NCBI GenBank assembly: GCA_036873135.1
Contig: JAPTYO010000001.1
Coordinates: forward strand, 54,506,624 to 54,570,623
Source: Clarkia xantiana subsp. parviflora
Lineage: Eukaryota > Streptophyta > Magnoliopsida > Myrtales > Onagraceae
Direction of reading: 5' to 3'
Length of the DNA stretch: 64,000 nucleotides
Positions 19,301-30,889 of the stretch are shown piece after piece; positions within the stretch are counted from its first letter, which is position 1; the number at the start of each line of letters is the position of its first letter. The notes beneath the pieces are model-generated. The model saw only the letters and a list, made by a program, of their open reading frames with translations. It did not search any database and was not told the origin of the DNA. The position numbers and the translations under genes were made by a program.

Positions 19301-21714
19301 TGCAGCAGGTAATCATATTTCTTTGTTCAGTCTGAAATTTTCTCACTGATCTGTGCTGCACAGAGCATGCTGCTGTTGAGTTATGTCTTTTGTACAGCCA
19401 CACACGACAGCTAGCCTTTGGTTGTGACTAAATATCCGATGGTCCGAACGACCATTGCCCGAGGGATGGTCAAGATATCCCACGTGGCCATCAGTTACTG
19501 GTTAAAAATGTCTGAGCCAATCATGTCGCGAGGGATCAAATCAGTCTCTCGACGAAATTAAGGTTTACAAGGATGGAGTGTCTGTTTGCTGCTCACGTCA
19601 GACCCATATTTACTGCATTGTTTCCCTTTAAAGAATCAGATTGATATTATTTTATTTTATTTTTCCTAAAAATATATAGATAATATGAAATGATATATAT
19701 CTGAGCACTGATCATTATTTTATTGGACTAATCAAGACTTTTTTGGTTATAGTGTTCGAGCAACAATAGATAGGTACAAGAAGATCTGCAATGGTCCCTC
19801 TAACACAATATCTGTCCAAGAAACAAACATTCAGGTGAAATCACGTTCAACTTCTAGATAATATATAAGGTGTAATTATTATTTATTTATTTTTTAAAAA
19901 AAAAACTGAACTTTGAGCATTTCACAAAAAGAGAACCCCTAACCTTTTTCTTAATATATATAGCACAAAAACAGAAGATAAGTTAATTTGTCCTTCATGA
20001 GTTATGCATCAAGTTAAAATGTATTATGTGATTGTCATAATTGTGATTTTTATCTCATTTTAATTTTAAAAGTTAATGTAGTTTGCCATCTGGTAGATGG
20101 TAGAAAGTTCAATTTTTTTTACAATAAAAAATCACTTTTTTTTTTATTAGACTGCTCAAAGTTCATTTTTTTTCCAATTTATAACCCCTAATGTAATAGC
20201 TTAATCTGCCTACCAACTTATATAGTTATTACTTATTAGATCGAGTCACAATAGGTTAGACTAGACCCGAGTCACTATGTAGCCAGCTAGCTAGGTTAAC
20301 CGAGTCACACTGTGAAACACATTTGGGTTTCGCCATCGAAATCCATGTTAGCTCACATTATGCATGCTAGCTTTATTCATTGCTTAACAAATATTGGAAC
20401 TGGCTATTCTCAGTTCTATCAACAAGAAGCAACCAAATTGAGGAGGCATATAAGGGAAATTCAAAACTCCAACAGGTAACCGAATGGCAAATTCGAATGA
20501 AAAAATTTGCAGCTTGCATAAAATGCGATTGTTTATACTCTGTGATAAATCTTTTTTACTAATTTGTAGGCATATTTTGGGTGAAGCCATCGGTACAATG
20601 ACTATCAAGGAGCTCAAGAACATGGAAGGGAGACTAGAGAAGGCAATCAGTAGAATCAGATCCAAAAAGGTAATTAACATTACTTACACAGTAATTAAGG
20701 TTGATAATGACGTTTTGATGAATTACTCGTTACAGGCCGAGATGCTATATGCTGAGATTGAGTACATGCAGAAAAGGGTAAGTCACTAAATAGAGTTCCA
20801 TATGAATAACTCAACACTGCAAAAAATCTACTTTTCTTGTGAGAGGTTTATTTGCACGGAATATGAACATATTCGTAAGGAAAATATTGAAAATACAGTA
20901 TTCCAAGAATTTTATAAAGAAATGACTAGACTCTCGTTAGAAATATTCAAATTTGTGCAGACAAAATTTTGATATTTGTAAGGAAATTTCCTTAAAATGT
21001 AATAAATTCTTAAAAAATCTGTTAATAAATTGCTGGTTTTCTTGTAATGCAAGAAAAGGATATTTGATTCTATTAATTCAGAAAAAAATTACTTGAAATT
21101 ATTACCGCGTGCAGGAAACTGAGCTGCAGAATGACAACATGTTCCTGAGGGCCAAGGTTATTCCCTCTTTCTGTAGCTTTTTCTGTGTCTATTATTTAGA
21201 TTTGTTTCTTCAAACTATCCCTTTCAAAAAAACCAAATAGAAAAATACTATGTTTTGTTGAATTTGAAATTACTGCATACCGAAAATTGGACATCCGACA
21301 CAAACTTGGGCCGAAAATGCTATTTCCGGCATTGGTAATTAACCCAGATGCAACTGCATTCGTATTTTTTTAAATTCAACAAAATAAATATGGTATTTTC
21401 CTATTTGGTTTTCTAAATTGGGGCAATTTGACAAAATTCTACTGGTTATATCTCTGTATTATTGGATAAGACGCATGAATATGATGTTGATGATGATGCA
21501 GATAGCAGAAACTGAGAGAGCACAAGACCACCATCACCAACAGCAGCAGCACCAGGCAACGAACTACATGACAGTAGGGACAGCAGTTTACGAGCCTCTG
21601 GAATCGCAGCAGCCATACGATCGCAACTTTCTGCAGCCCGTCAATATCCTGGAATCCAATAACAACCACGACTACTCTTCTCGATCCGATCAAACCCCTC
21701 TTCAGCTTGTTTAA
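16334..21714 (+). CDS. SHP: C-class MADS-box transcription factor, SHATTERPROOF/PLENA lineage, apparent ACG start
   Basis: Seven coding exons (16334-16563, 19753-19834, 20414-20475, 20570-20669, 20736-20777, 21115-21156, 21502-21714) join in frame to 256 codons plus stop. A MADS domain ([16 protein letters not shown], then [20 protein letters not shown]) is followed by I and K domains and a tail ending DQTPLQLV. The tail motifs GTAVYEPL and [11 protein letters not shown] fit the PLE/SHP lineage (carpel, ovule and fruit valve-margin identity). The exon acceptor is at 16323-16324, and no in-frame ATG exists in this exon. Where family members begin MEFxxQ, this gene reads ACG-GAG-TTC-CCA-GGC-CAA at 16334. 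A probable leader exon ends at 16153. A 3'-untranslated intron (donor 21716, acceptor 22213-22214) matches AG-type structure. Intron 2 is 3.2 kb, typical of AG-clade genes. Confidence 0.92.
17037..17190. mobile_element. Partial family A MITE in MADS intron 2
   Basis: It begins 'gggttaaaaacctaaaaaca' and contains 'catgttgatgccaaaaccag' and 'agaaagcaacaaatctgaaa' as in the family, but lacks the middle and the 'aggttcttaaccc' right end. An internal deletion or decay is likely. Confidence 0.55.
18913..19293. mobile_element. Complete family A MITE in MADS intron 2
   Basis: It starts 'gggttaagaacctaaaaaca' and ends in a poly(A)-expanded 'ttaaaaa..attaaccc'. The flanks are TATATATAT on the left and TATATATTG on the right, a plausible 9-bp target duplication in low-complexity sequence. 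The arms pair over much of their length ('ttgttgctcatagtttat' against 'tgttttaagcaacaaaaagt'-type segments). Confidence 0.7.
19370..19640 (+). promoter_or_regulatory. Candidate intron 2 regulatory module of the MADS gene
   Basis: A less AT-rich island just upstream of exon 2 contains CCATTG (19452-19457, fits the LEAFY core CCANTG), a G-box CACGTG (19481-19486), CCAATCA (19517-19523) and AAGAAT (19631-19636). LEAFY sites, CCAATCA boxes and an aAGAAT motif are known from phylogenetic footprinting of the AGAMOUS second intron. Short motifs recur by chance; the case rests on their clustering at the expected place. Confidence 0.4.
20815..21049. mobile_element. Miniature CACTA element of 235 bp in a MADS intron
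   Basis: The left end CACTGCAAAAAATC and the reverse complement of the right end, CATTACAAGAAAACC, are variants of the CACTACAAGAAAA terminus. A 3-bp target duplication CAA lies at 20812-20814 and 21050-21052, the size expected for CACTA transposons. It lies between the exons ending at 20777 and beginning at 21115 and codes for nothing. Confidence 0.8.
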
Positions 21715-21715
21715 A

Positions 21716-22523
21716 GTAAGTTTCTATGCACTATCCTCTTTTTTCATGTATAAGCATATGACGAAACAATAACGCAATAGTTCAAACACGGTTAACATAG
21801 GGCGTAATTTTCGTATCATATTTGTATTGCTTTACAACATTCATGATAACATGATAAAATTCTACCAGTAAGTCTAAATATTGAGTAGTTTTGTGAATAT
21901 GTCTAATTTAATAACTTTTACAACTCAAACTAATTGTTTATTTGTTAGGGTTTGTCAATTTCATGTGTAGGACATGTGAAATCTATGTGAAATCTAATTG
22001 TTTATTTGTTAGGGTTTGTCAAACACGTATGAAAAATTCTGTCTCGGGTTCGTGTTTAAACATGACACGATAAGCTGTAATTGGGTGTGTTTGTTAACAT
22101 AACAAGACGCATTTATCGTATGTGTTTGTGTTCTGTAAGTTTAACATAATAAAGTTATTGATACGCATGATAAACCCGAACTAATCGTTGTTTCCATTGT
22201 ACCAATGGCTGCAGAAGATGATGATGATGGCAAGGGGGCAAGGAAGACCACCTTTACAATGAGTATGTATTTTAAGTAGATGAAGAATTGGAGCTGGAGA
22301 AACCAATTTAAGTAGAAGTTAGCCGTGTCCTGTATAAGAGGGGGCATATTTGTCATTTTCAATTCCGACCAGCCAAAAGATACATACTATGGTCATTATT
22401 ATGTTTTATTTGAGAGTTGAGACCGTGTTGTGGTACTTGACATGGATGTTTGAAACCTTGGATAACATGATTTCCTAGCTTTGTAATATCTTCTTGCACC
22501 TTTAAGATAATATATATAATTAT
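21716..22523 (+). other. 3' untranslated intron and terminal exon of the MADS gene
   Basis: A donor 'a|gtaagt' at 21716, one base after the stop codon, and an acceptor 'ggctgcag' ending at 22214 frame a likely intron in the 3' untranslated region. The exon from 22215 begins 'aagatgatgatgatggcaag'. An 'attaggg' segment with 'gaaatctatgtgaaatctaa' is doubled at about 21935-22022. Transcription probably ends near 22450-22520. Confidence 0.5.
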
Positions 22524-23130
22524 GGGTTAAGAATCTAATAACATCCTAGATTTGAATCAGGTTATTTTTAGGTATTTCATGATTAAATTATTATTTTTAG
22601 GTGGTTCAAGTTTATATTATGTTACTTCTTTTAGGTGTTTGGGGTTTTATTTTTGTTATTGTTTGGTTTTCTATCCATTTTTTCTGTTAAATTTGACAAA
22701 TTTTGGATATGACTTTTCTCAATTTATATATAGTAATTTATGCTAATCAAGTTAAAAATGAATATCAATTTTGCATAAATTATTCAATTTTATTATATGT
22801 ACACACTAATTGACATAAGTTAAAGGGAAGCATAAATGTTATTTTATTTTTCTCTTCTTTAAATGCTCTTGTGGTTGATGTTATAGGGCTATGGATCAAA
22901 ATCATCAATTTAACAGAAATGTTATTTTATTTGTTTCTCTTCTTTAAATGCTCTTGTGGTTGATGTTATAGGGCTATGGATCAAAATCATCAAATTTAAC
23001 AGAAAAAACGGACGGAATACCAAAAAACAATGAAAACGAAACTTGAGACACCTATTAACAACAATTTAAACTTAGGACACCAAAAAGCAACATGGTGCAA
23101 ACTTGAGATTGTGATTATAGTTCTTAACTC
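22524..23130. mobile_element. Mutator-like MITE of 607 bp with a perfect 9-bp target duplication
   Basis: It begins 'gggttaagaatctaataaca' and ends 'gattatagttcttaactc'. The flanks are TATAATTAT at 22515-22523 and TATAATTAT at 23131-23139, an exact 9-bp duplication typical of Mutator-like elements. A segment of about 80 bp containing 'atgctcttgtggttgatgtt' is tandemly doubled inside (about 22838-23003). Confidence 0.85.
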
Positions 23131-23171
23131 TATAATTATTACACATCGTAAAGTTAATTAGCTGAATAAGG

Positions 23172-23610
23172 ATAAGGTTAACTATTAAATTGCTAACTCG
23201 GATTTCAGTAGTTTGAAATATTGTTACTTGAAGAAAAAAAATTAAACATTTTGCTAGCTCATGTTTCTCATGTGTCCAAATTGCTGCCTCGTTAATATAC
23301 CCAACTAAATTAGATAAAATGGATCACATGCATAACAAGTGATGAAGTAAATAGTTAGCAATTTTTCGACTTCTCGAACATCAGATAGCAATCTGTTCAT
23401 TTTCTTAAACACCAAGTAGTAATTTGTTTGATTGGCCGAACATCAGCTAGAAATATGTCCCATTTTTATTTATCACGTGGTGAGCACGTGACTCATTCCG
23501 TTCAAAGTAGACATATATATTAACGGAGCTAACAATTTGGACACATGGAAAACCAAAGCTATCAAATATTAAAAAAAGTCATTATCTAGCAATTTGATAA
23601 TTACCTTATT
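23172..23610. mobile_element. TIR element of about 440 bp (family D)
   Basis: The left end 'aaggttaactattaaattgc' is mirrored by the right end 'gcaatttgataattacctta'. The interior includes 'cacgtggtgagcacgtgact' and repeated 'agcaatttgtt'-type blocks. Related sequence flanks the insertion at 734-1256. Confidence 0.7.
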
Positions 23611-24827
23611 GGGATAATTACCTGAAAATAATAATTATAAAGTTAAGAATGAAATCACTAATTGAATATTAACACAACTACAAATCACTACTCGACTTTA
23701 ATTTTAAAAAATTGAATACTTTAACTTTCAATTTTTTAGAAAAATGTTATATCTATTACTATTTCCGTCAAATTAGATAGAAAAATAAGCATTCTGAGGT
23801 TATTGGAGTTTTTTATGTGTACCCACGATGAATTTGCCAATAAATTAAAATGAATGAAACGAAATAGTTTCGGACATCCACCCAATTCCAACGGTATATT
23901 TCAATTAAGTGTTTAGTTAAATTAATTTTGGTCAAATCCTTTCAATTTCGTGGCGAATGCTTCTTTGTTACACGTCAAACGATATAACGTGGTCAGTACT
24001 TGCTTTGTTTACGTCCAATTTGACAAATATTATAACGAGTTAGCAGAAATTAAAAGTTTAAGTAATCAAGTTTAAAAAAATATATAAATTAATATAACAA
24101 TTTGTAATATTCAAGAAATGACGTACACCTATTAACCCAAATTTTAATCCCTAAAATTAAAAACATCAACAAAGCCTTTGCTTACAGAATTATTGGGTTT
24201 CCATTGTTGGCCCAGAAACGCACTCGCAAGGCCCGCTTGAAAAGGCCCACAAAACGAAACGCTTTGTTTTCAGGATAATAAAACGAAACGTCTCAAAACT
24301 GTCGTTCCCGCTACCACGTGCAAACACCGGTTCGCGGGGAACGGCGCGTGAGATGCACTGACCGGCAGTCTCCTCTTTTTCCATCTTCCAAGCGTCAGCA
24401 CCACTGTACCCGAGGAACCGTTATACCTTGCACCGCGATCAACTGGAAATGTAGCTGAATTCTGTCTTCATCGAGCTGAATTTGGTGGTTGCTGGTCTGT
24501 TTCTGTTGTCCGATCGAATCTTCTCCATCAGGTATGATCTCAATTTCATTGTATTCACTGATCTGCAATTAGTAATGGCGATTCAGTCTTGGACTCACCG
24601 CGCTTAGTGATTCTGTTGTGTTTGTAGCGAATTATTACGTGATTGTACTTTGTTTCTTAGCTTATTTGAGAATGCTCCAAATCAGTTCTAGGGTTCGTCG
24701 TCAATGAATTCAATGTCGCAGTCAGTTTTAGTGTGTCTATATTCCATAATTTTTTTTTACCAGGAGCATTCTTTTCTGACTCGAGCAAAATTTCATTGAC
24801 AGAAATTGTGTCTTTGTGATTGTAGTG
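23611..24827 (+). other. Promoter, leader and 5' intron of the hydrolase-like gene
   Basis: AT-rich spacer passes at about 24190 into higher-GC promoter and leader sequence. A leader exon appears to end at 24531 (ccatcag|gtatga). The leader intron ends with 'gattgtag' at 24825, two bases before the start codon. No other gene is seen. Confidence 0.5.
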
Positions 24828-25895
24828 ATGTTGAAGCCTGGAAACCGAGTAAAGCAGTGGGATGGGTTTCGGAAGGTTATCGCATCTTCAGCTCTTATTT
24901 TCTTAGTTTTGATTATTTTCTACTGGGATGGCGATCAAACACCGAGTTCGACAATGAATAAGCCACTGGAGAAGTTGCAGTCAAGCTCATTATTGGGATT
25001 TCCTATCAAAAAATGGAACAGTTTTGATTCCTTGGTGCAATTTCATCCAACTGTGGAGTTTAGGAATGGGACTGATTTGATATGGCAGATACCAAAGTCT
25101 CCAAAGGCAGTATTGTTTATAGCTCATGGATGCAATTGTAAAGCTGCTTACTTTTGGGATAGATCCCAGGCCTGCTTGCATTGTGTTGGTTTACCAGAGG
25201 AGAGGCTGATTGTTCTTGAAGCTCTTTATCGGAAATTTGCTGTTCTTACCATTTCAAGTGCTGGAAGATGTTGGAGCATGGGTGAAGAAAGAATCATTGT
25301 TAGAGATATAATTACATGGTGGAGAAGCAGAGAGAAACTTGAGAAGCTTCCTCTTGTTGCTTTAGGAGCCTCCTCTGGTGGTTACTTTGTTTCTGCGCTT
25401 GCTAATGATATTAAGTTCAACAGTGTTACACTGATGATTGCCGAAGGGATATTTGATCAAATGGATGTAGTGGTGGATTATCCGCCAACCCTTTTCGTCC
25501 ACATGCCAAAAGACAGACGAAGGCAGCATAGGATTGGTCGGTTTATCAATGATTTGAGAGCTAAGGGCATTGATGTAGCAGAGGTTCAGTGCCTGCAATT
25601 CCCTTTATCACCAAATATTTTCTCTGATAGAATTCCAGGTCTTGAAGAGAATGTATCAAGCAGATTGTTTGATTTATTTCATGAGAAGGGATTCATAGAT
25701 GAAAATGGATATATGAAGAATGATGGACGAGCAACACGATGGAAAGAGATGGTTAAAAGGGATAGCACTCTCTTGTTGGATAAACAACTTTTCCAGCATG
25801 TCCAGGAGGAACTTAATCTCGCATTTGCATATCATGAAATGACAAGCTTGCAGTCAGATCAAATCTTCAAGTGGTTTGAGTCCCATATGAGCTAG
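24828..25895 (+). CDS. Alpha/beta-hydrolase-like protein with an N-terminal membrane anchor
   Basis: A single exon of 355 codons plus stop. The start is ATG 24828, right after a leader-intron acceptor; nothing upstream in frame offers an ATG. Residues about 19-33 are hydrophobic (VIASSALIFLVLIIFYW), a signal anchor or transmembrane helix. FIAHGCNC could be the oxyanion-hole region, and ALGASSGGYF carries a G-x-S-x-G nucleophile-elbow motif (GASSG) expected of serine hydrolases. A C-terminal histidine is present (AFAYHEMTSLQ). The protein resembles plant hydrolase-superfamily proteins of unknown substrate; I cannot give a specific function. A secretory-pathway membrane location is inferred from the helix. 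Confidence 0.8.
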   Translation: MLKPGNRVKQWDGFRKVIASSALIFLVLIIFYWDGDQTPSSTMNKPLEKLQSSSLLGFPIKKWNSFDSLVQFHPTVEFRNGTDLIWQIPKSPKAVLFIAHGCNCKAAYFWDRSQACLHCVGLPEERLIVLEALYRKFAVLTISSAGRCWSMGEERIIVRDIITWWRSREKLEKLPLVALGASSGGYFVSALANDIKFNSVTLMIAEGIFDQMDVVVDYPPTLFVHMPKDRRRQHRIGRFINDLRAKGIDVAEVQCLQFPLSPNIFSDRIPGLEENVSSRLFDLFHEKGFIDENGYMKNDGRATRWKEMVKRDSTLLLDKQLFQHVQEELNLAFAYHEMTSLQSDQIFKWFESHMS

Positions 25896-26806
25896 TATGT
25901 CACTACACTACACTTTCATGTCTTGTATCTATTTCCGACGAGAGGACATGGGAAGAGGTTTACCACTTGAGAATTCCTGATCCAATGTAATTAGAGCTGC
26001 AAAACTAGCTCTACTTCAAAGCATTAGTAGATTTTGTTATTGGAATTTCATGGATCCTCTTAATGCAAATGAAGACAGAGCTGTTTTTTTGGAGATGTTT
26101 GATAGCTAGTTTATTACTTTAATAGCTACTTTTGCCATTCAAGATAATTAAGCATGTTTATCGTGATATGAGGCTGCTGCTCAACAAGGCGGGGGCGAGT
26201 CCATCTATTTCTAATATTTTTATTGCAGAAGCCATGCAGCTCCATCATATGATAGAACATTTTAGGAAGGACCGCATGGTAAAACATCACAAGGTCAGTA
26301 ACTTTACCTACACAGTACAACATTATGAGCTGTTATTGATTGCCACTCTGACTAGTCATCTACCCTGCTAAGTAGTATCTCTGAACTGCTGAACATTATT
26401 CACTTTTGACTACATATAAGTAGATTCTTGTTATTGATTGCCACTTAAACTTCTGTCTTAAGCTGCTATGCACCACTGCGTAAGTATGAAATATTTCAAC
26501 TGAAAACGAAATCTAAAAACTTTTGAACAAAGAAACAGAAAGGCATAATATAAACTAAATCAACCATTATATTTATAGTCTAATATAAAAGAGGACTTAG
26601 GACATTCACTAAATAAACCCCCACTGAAATGTTCACACACAGTTTCAATTACTTCCAATCTGAATTTACTCTAGACATAGGTAACAGCTAAAAATAACTC
26701 ATATTTAACCATAAGGAAACTGACACACTGCTAACAAATTGTTGTTTGCTTCAACTAAACCAACCAAACATCAAAGAAACCAAGTGGATGATAATGACTT
26801 AAGATC
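25896..26806. other. Convergent 3' flanks, with an unexplained open stretch
   Basis: This is the space between the hydrolase (+) and PDF1 (-) stop codons, holding their 3' untranslated regions. At about 26140-26295 one plus-strand frame reads KHVYRDMRLLLNKAGASP and later EAMQLHHMIEHFRKDRM, and ends at a donor-like 'cacaag|gtcagt'. It looks like an isolated exon, but I recognise no family and found no partner exon. Confidence 0.3.
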
Positions 26807-28367
26807 TTAAGCTTTAGGCTTGAGGTGGCCTTCATTAGCCATCTTGAACACCCGTGCCTGAGCCCGTGCAGCTTTGTCTGAGCTTAGAGCAGAAATGAAG
26901 TTGTTCCTGACTTGAGCAGTGGTGAAAGGAAACCTGTGGTTAACCATGGAGTTGAGGAAAGAAGCTGTTCCTTCTCTGTATAGTGCCCCAAAACCATCTG
27001 TTCGGGGGTTTGAAAGTGCTTGAAGAGGGTTAATGGTTGAAGGGAAACCAGGTGCGCTCGGGATTCCTAAGCTCCCTAGAGGCGCATACCACCCAACAAT
27101 CCCCCAGATAAATGTCGGGTTGCTCCTCCAGAAGCTGCATTTTTTATGAAACACAATGTAAGTATTCTGTGACATCTGGGTAGATACAAGAATATCTAGA
27201 AGAAAAAAATATCTGCAAGGACAGTAATATTTTTAAAAAATTCTATTTTTACTTACTTGCAAGGGCCACCGAAGGGGCTGTTGGGATCAAACGGGAAGGG
27301 CGTTGTGGGGGTGTTGGGTATCCCCGGGATAATAGGACTTGGAGTGATGGGTGTGATTGGGACAAGTGGAGATGGTGGGATTGGGACAAGTGGAGTTGGT
27401 GTGACTGGGACAATCGGAGTAGGCGTTGAAGGCGGGCTGACATAAACTGGGGTTGGGGGAGGGCTGTTGTAGTAACCACCAGATGGCGGTGTTGAGGGCC
27501 TTGATGGAGTTGGGGCAGATGGTGGAGTCACACAGTTAGTAGGTGGTGATGGTGTTGGGTTGTGGTGTGGGGGTGAGCCTCCATGTCCTCTGGGTGGTGA
27601 AACTATGTGAGGAGGACTTCCATAAACTGCACAAAGGTAACTAGTCTATTATTAGTTCCTGCATATTTTCTAACAGCATATGTATATAGAAAATATTATG
27701 CACATAATAATGCTATAAATTAAAAACTTTCAACTTGTCTGGTGGTAAGATTTGCTAGAAAAGAACAAAAATTTAGGTTCTTGATATAATCACCAAACAT
27801 AATAAGTGTCCATCTTGGGTATTAATGTTTGTATGCTTCTGTCTTACTTAGTTTTCTGTGTTTCCTGGTTATGCTAGCAACTACACTGTTTTTACATGTT
27901 TGTACGGGCACTTGGGTTTATCCAAAGATCCCGCCGTAGCTGTTTTCCCCTTAGTTTTGTAATCGCTATGGTTTTTTAATAATTTCGGCTTTACTTTAAA
28001 AAAATCTCCCTCAGCTTAAGTTGCATGCATGGGAATAAATACACTTGTGTAGTACATCTTTTACTAATTCCGACAATAAACTAGATGTATAAGATTTTTT
28101 TTAAAAGTTAATCAGGGAGAAAGCGGTCAAAAGCTTTTTTATCGCATACTTGTTCGTAAAGTTTATACATTGCTGTTTATTTAGATATAACCAAAGAATA
28201 GACAGTTAAGAGTGAGAACCTGGAGTGGATGGTGGGTCTGGTGGAGCGTAGTAAGCCTTCTGATCTTCAAGGCTCGAACAGGCGACAGGGAACACCAAGC
28301 TGTTGGAGAACAAACCAACAATGCAGACAAACAAGAGAATGGAACAACATTGCAGATTCCTCGACAT
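26807..28367 (-). CDS. PDF1: Protodermal factor 1-like proline-rich cell-wall protein
   Basis: Three exons on the minus strand (28220-28367, 27257-27626, 26807-27134) join to 281 codons plus stop. Residues 1-30 form a signal peptide (CSILLFVCIVGLFSNSLVFP). A long Pro/Ser/Thr-rich region follows (SPPPTPVYVSPP; repeats of PxPLVPI and ITPSPIIP). The conserved C-terminal domain is FWRSNPTFIWGIVGWY, then QALSNPRTDGFGALYREG and NSMVNHRFPFTTAQVR. The order matches PDF1, an extracellular protein made in the epidermal L1 layer of shoot meristems and organ primordia. A TATA-like stretch (tttatatt) lies on the minus strand near 28448. In Arabidopsis PDF1 is the immediate neighbour of SHP2, and here it lies two genes from the SHP-like gene. 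An exact L1 box was not found in the proximal promoter. Confidence 0.88.
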
Positions 28368-30880
28368 CTCTTGTTCTGTTGTTACTTGACTAAATGGTGA
28401 ATGGAGGAGAGAATGTGAGGTGTTGCTGAGAAGGGAACTAGTGTTCAATATAAAGGTAAAGGGTGACACCAAGGGGAAGTAAATGTGTTTGAAGGAGGAA
28501 GATGCGGTTAGTTGATGTTTTGCAGGAGCATTTATATTTCATCATTCATTGCTTTCTTTCTCTCTTTCTCTGCAATTTTATATATATGAAGATTTGTAAT
28601 GATGTGGCTTTGGTTGTGGGCACATGACGTGTTAACTCCACGGCACCAGCGCCTTCTATTAATCTATTGACACTGGTTTACGTGTGATGAAATTTATTTC
28701 GTTGTGTTTATTTTGATTTTATAGGTTGGGTGAAATGTGGCAGCATCATAAGGGTTGTCCACTAGACTGCAAGACTGAAGTTAGGTCCTGCGAAAAGGTT
28801 CAAACTCAACTTAATCAATTTAATATTAACTCTCTATTTTTCCTTCAGTCATATGAAGAACACTTGCAGAGTGGCTTAAACATTTGCATGATCTTGGTTT
28901 TTGCAAAGTCGCTGAAAAATGCTCGAGAGTTTGACACTTGGGTCGGACTAAAAGCTAGGTTTTCTTTGATATTTGATTAATTTGCTAGGACTGCCTACTG
29001 TGAGTTTTCGGTCATAGTCGAATGTTTTAGCATTGCTCTACATTTTAGGAATACTAAACATCATTATAGTTTACTTTATGCATATTCTTTCCTTTCATAT
29101 AAATTTCATGAAAGAATAGATATTGGTGAATCTTACTTAATAGTAGTAGGATCCACAAGAATTATATTTTAATAATAGGGCCTTAATCTTTGAAAACCTA
29201 AAACACAAGTAGGATCCACATCAAATTACAGATTTCCATTATGCTAGAATTGAGCTGGGTTCATGTTACCTAACAGCAAGTAGGATCCACAAATATTAAA
29301 TTTCAATAGGGCTCTAGATCTTGAAAAGCTAAAAACATAAATTGGCTTAATTTCAGACAGCCATTAAACATCCTATGATAGGTCTAAACCTAGGTTATTT
29401 ATTAATCCTGTCTTGTTTATTTTCTGTTGTAGTTTATTATATACATGGTTATGACATAAAAGGAGGGTGCATCGAAAGAGACAACTTTAAACAGAATATC
29501 TATTTACTTGTAAGTTCCTTGTTCTCTCAATTCTAATCAAATTTCACAATTTGAGTTCTTTAGGAACTCTTGGCAAAAAAAATGTCTTTCTTAACTATCA
29601 TCAGCATGATTGAGCCCGGCAGTGGTAGAACATGGTAACCGAGGCACTCATTGACATACGATGTTTTTTAATATACAGTACCGTATACTCTTAGCCAAAA
29701 ATAAAATTTTCTTTCAAGAAACTGTCAATGGTAATATTTATCGTAGGCGTACGATGTAGCTGTGGGGAAGATGGAGCTATTTAAGCCATTCTATTATGGC
29801 ATTTAAGCAGGGAGGTGACAATAAGTGGTAGTCTCTACTCTCTAGTTAGAGAGCAAAATTGAAGGGCTTTTGTTTTGTCACAAAAAATCAAGCACATTCT
29901 TACCATCTCTGCAATCAACTTGAAATTTCTTCATGTGGATGGAGCAAAATCAACATTTGTACATACAGGTATATTTCTCTAGTCATTAGGCACATGCTTG
30001 ATTGTGTTCTTGAGGAGTGTCTATATCTAATGCCATGTAAAGGACGGGTATTTTAAGCTTAAGGATGGTAATTTTTTCTTTGAATGCATTTTTAAATTTT
30101 TTTTGTAACTTGTCATGGTTAAAAACTTGAAATACATATTGAATTAAAAAACAGAGGGAAACTATAGAAAGAGAGTGAGATGTGTGAACTGTGAAGTTAA
30201 TGAGGTTGACAGGGGAGTTGGTGGAAGCTTACACTATGCAGTAAATAAGACAGCAAAGACAGATAGCCAATAGGAGTATTTTTTCTTTTCAAATCCACAT
30301 CAAAACTCAATATCAAATGTTCTTTATTTTAAAAACTAGGGACTTTGTCTTTGCCAAGAAAAACCCAGGTTCATAAAGTTTCTGCTAATCCCAAGAACTA
30401 GTTGGACACAGGCTTTGATTAGTGGGTGCTGAAAACACAAATTTGTTTTTCTTTTGTTTAGTGGATGGTGGGTTTTAAATTATTATATTTAAGTTGAACA
30501 AGGAACAGCTTGGCCTTACCATTTTCATATGTAAATGATATAATGACATGAACTGAGCACTGTGGTTGAGCTGTCAAAGTAAATGCAGAGCCTCAGTCAA
30601 ACTTATGTCCAACTGTATAGGAAGAAAATTGACAGCTAAATACTAATTTATCATTCTTTGGTGTGTAGTTTCTGCAGAGAAACACTGGCAAAACTTGGTT
30701 GTGGCAAAGCAGAATCATGCCGGGAGCTGACGTGGTGCTCTGTGATGATCTGGCTCTTAATCTATAAACTTCAAGCAAGAAGTTTCTGAAGTAAGTTTAG
30801 TTGAAAAATTATAGGTTGGACAGAGGTGGTAGACTTGGCCAATCACAGTTTGAGATTTTTGCGGAGTTTGTGTTTGATAT
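28368..30880. other. PDF1 promoter and long spacer
   Basis: The first 300 bases are the PDF1 promoter. At 28728-28798 a plus-strand stretch between 'ttttatag' and 'aaaag|gttc' reads LGEMWQHHKGCPLDCKTEV, another exon-like piece with no partners. A segment around 'agtaggatccacaa' occurs twice (about 29143-29210 and 29277-29340). The rest is AT-rich with no recognised gene. Confidence 0.3.
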
Positions 30881-30889
30881 TTATGATTT

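Noticed and set aside
28400..28560. An L1 box (TAAATGYA) in the PDF1 promoter
   Set aside because: Only near matches (TAAATGCT on the minus strand, TAAATGTG on the plus strand) were found, so no site is claimed.
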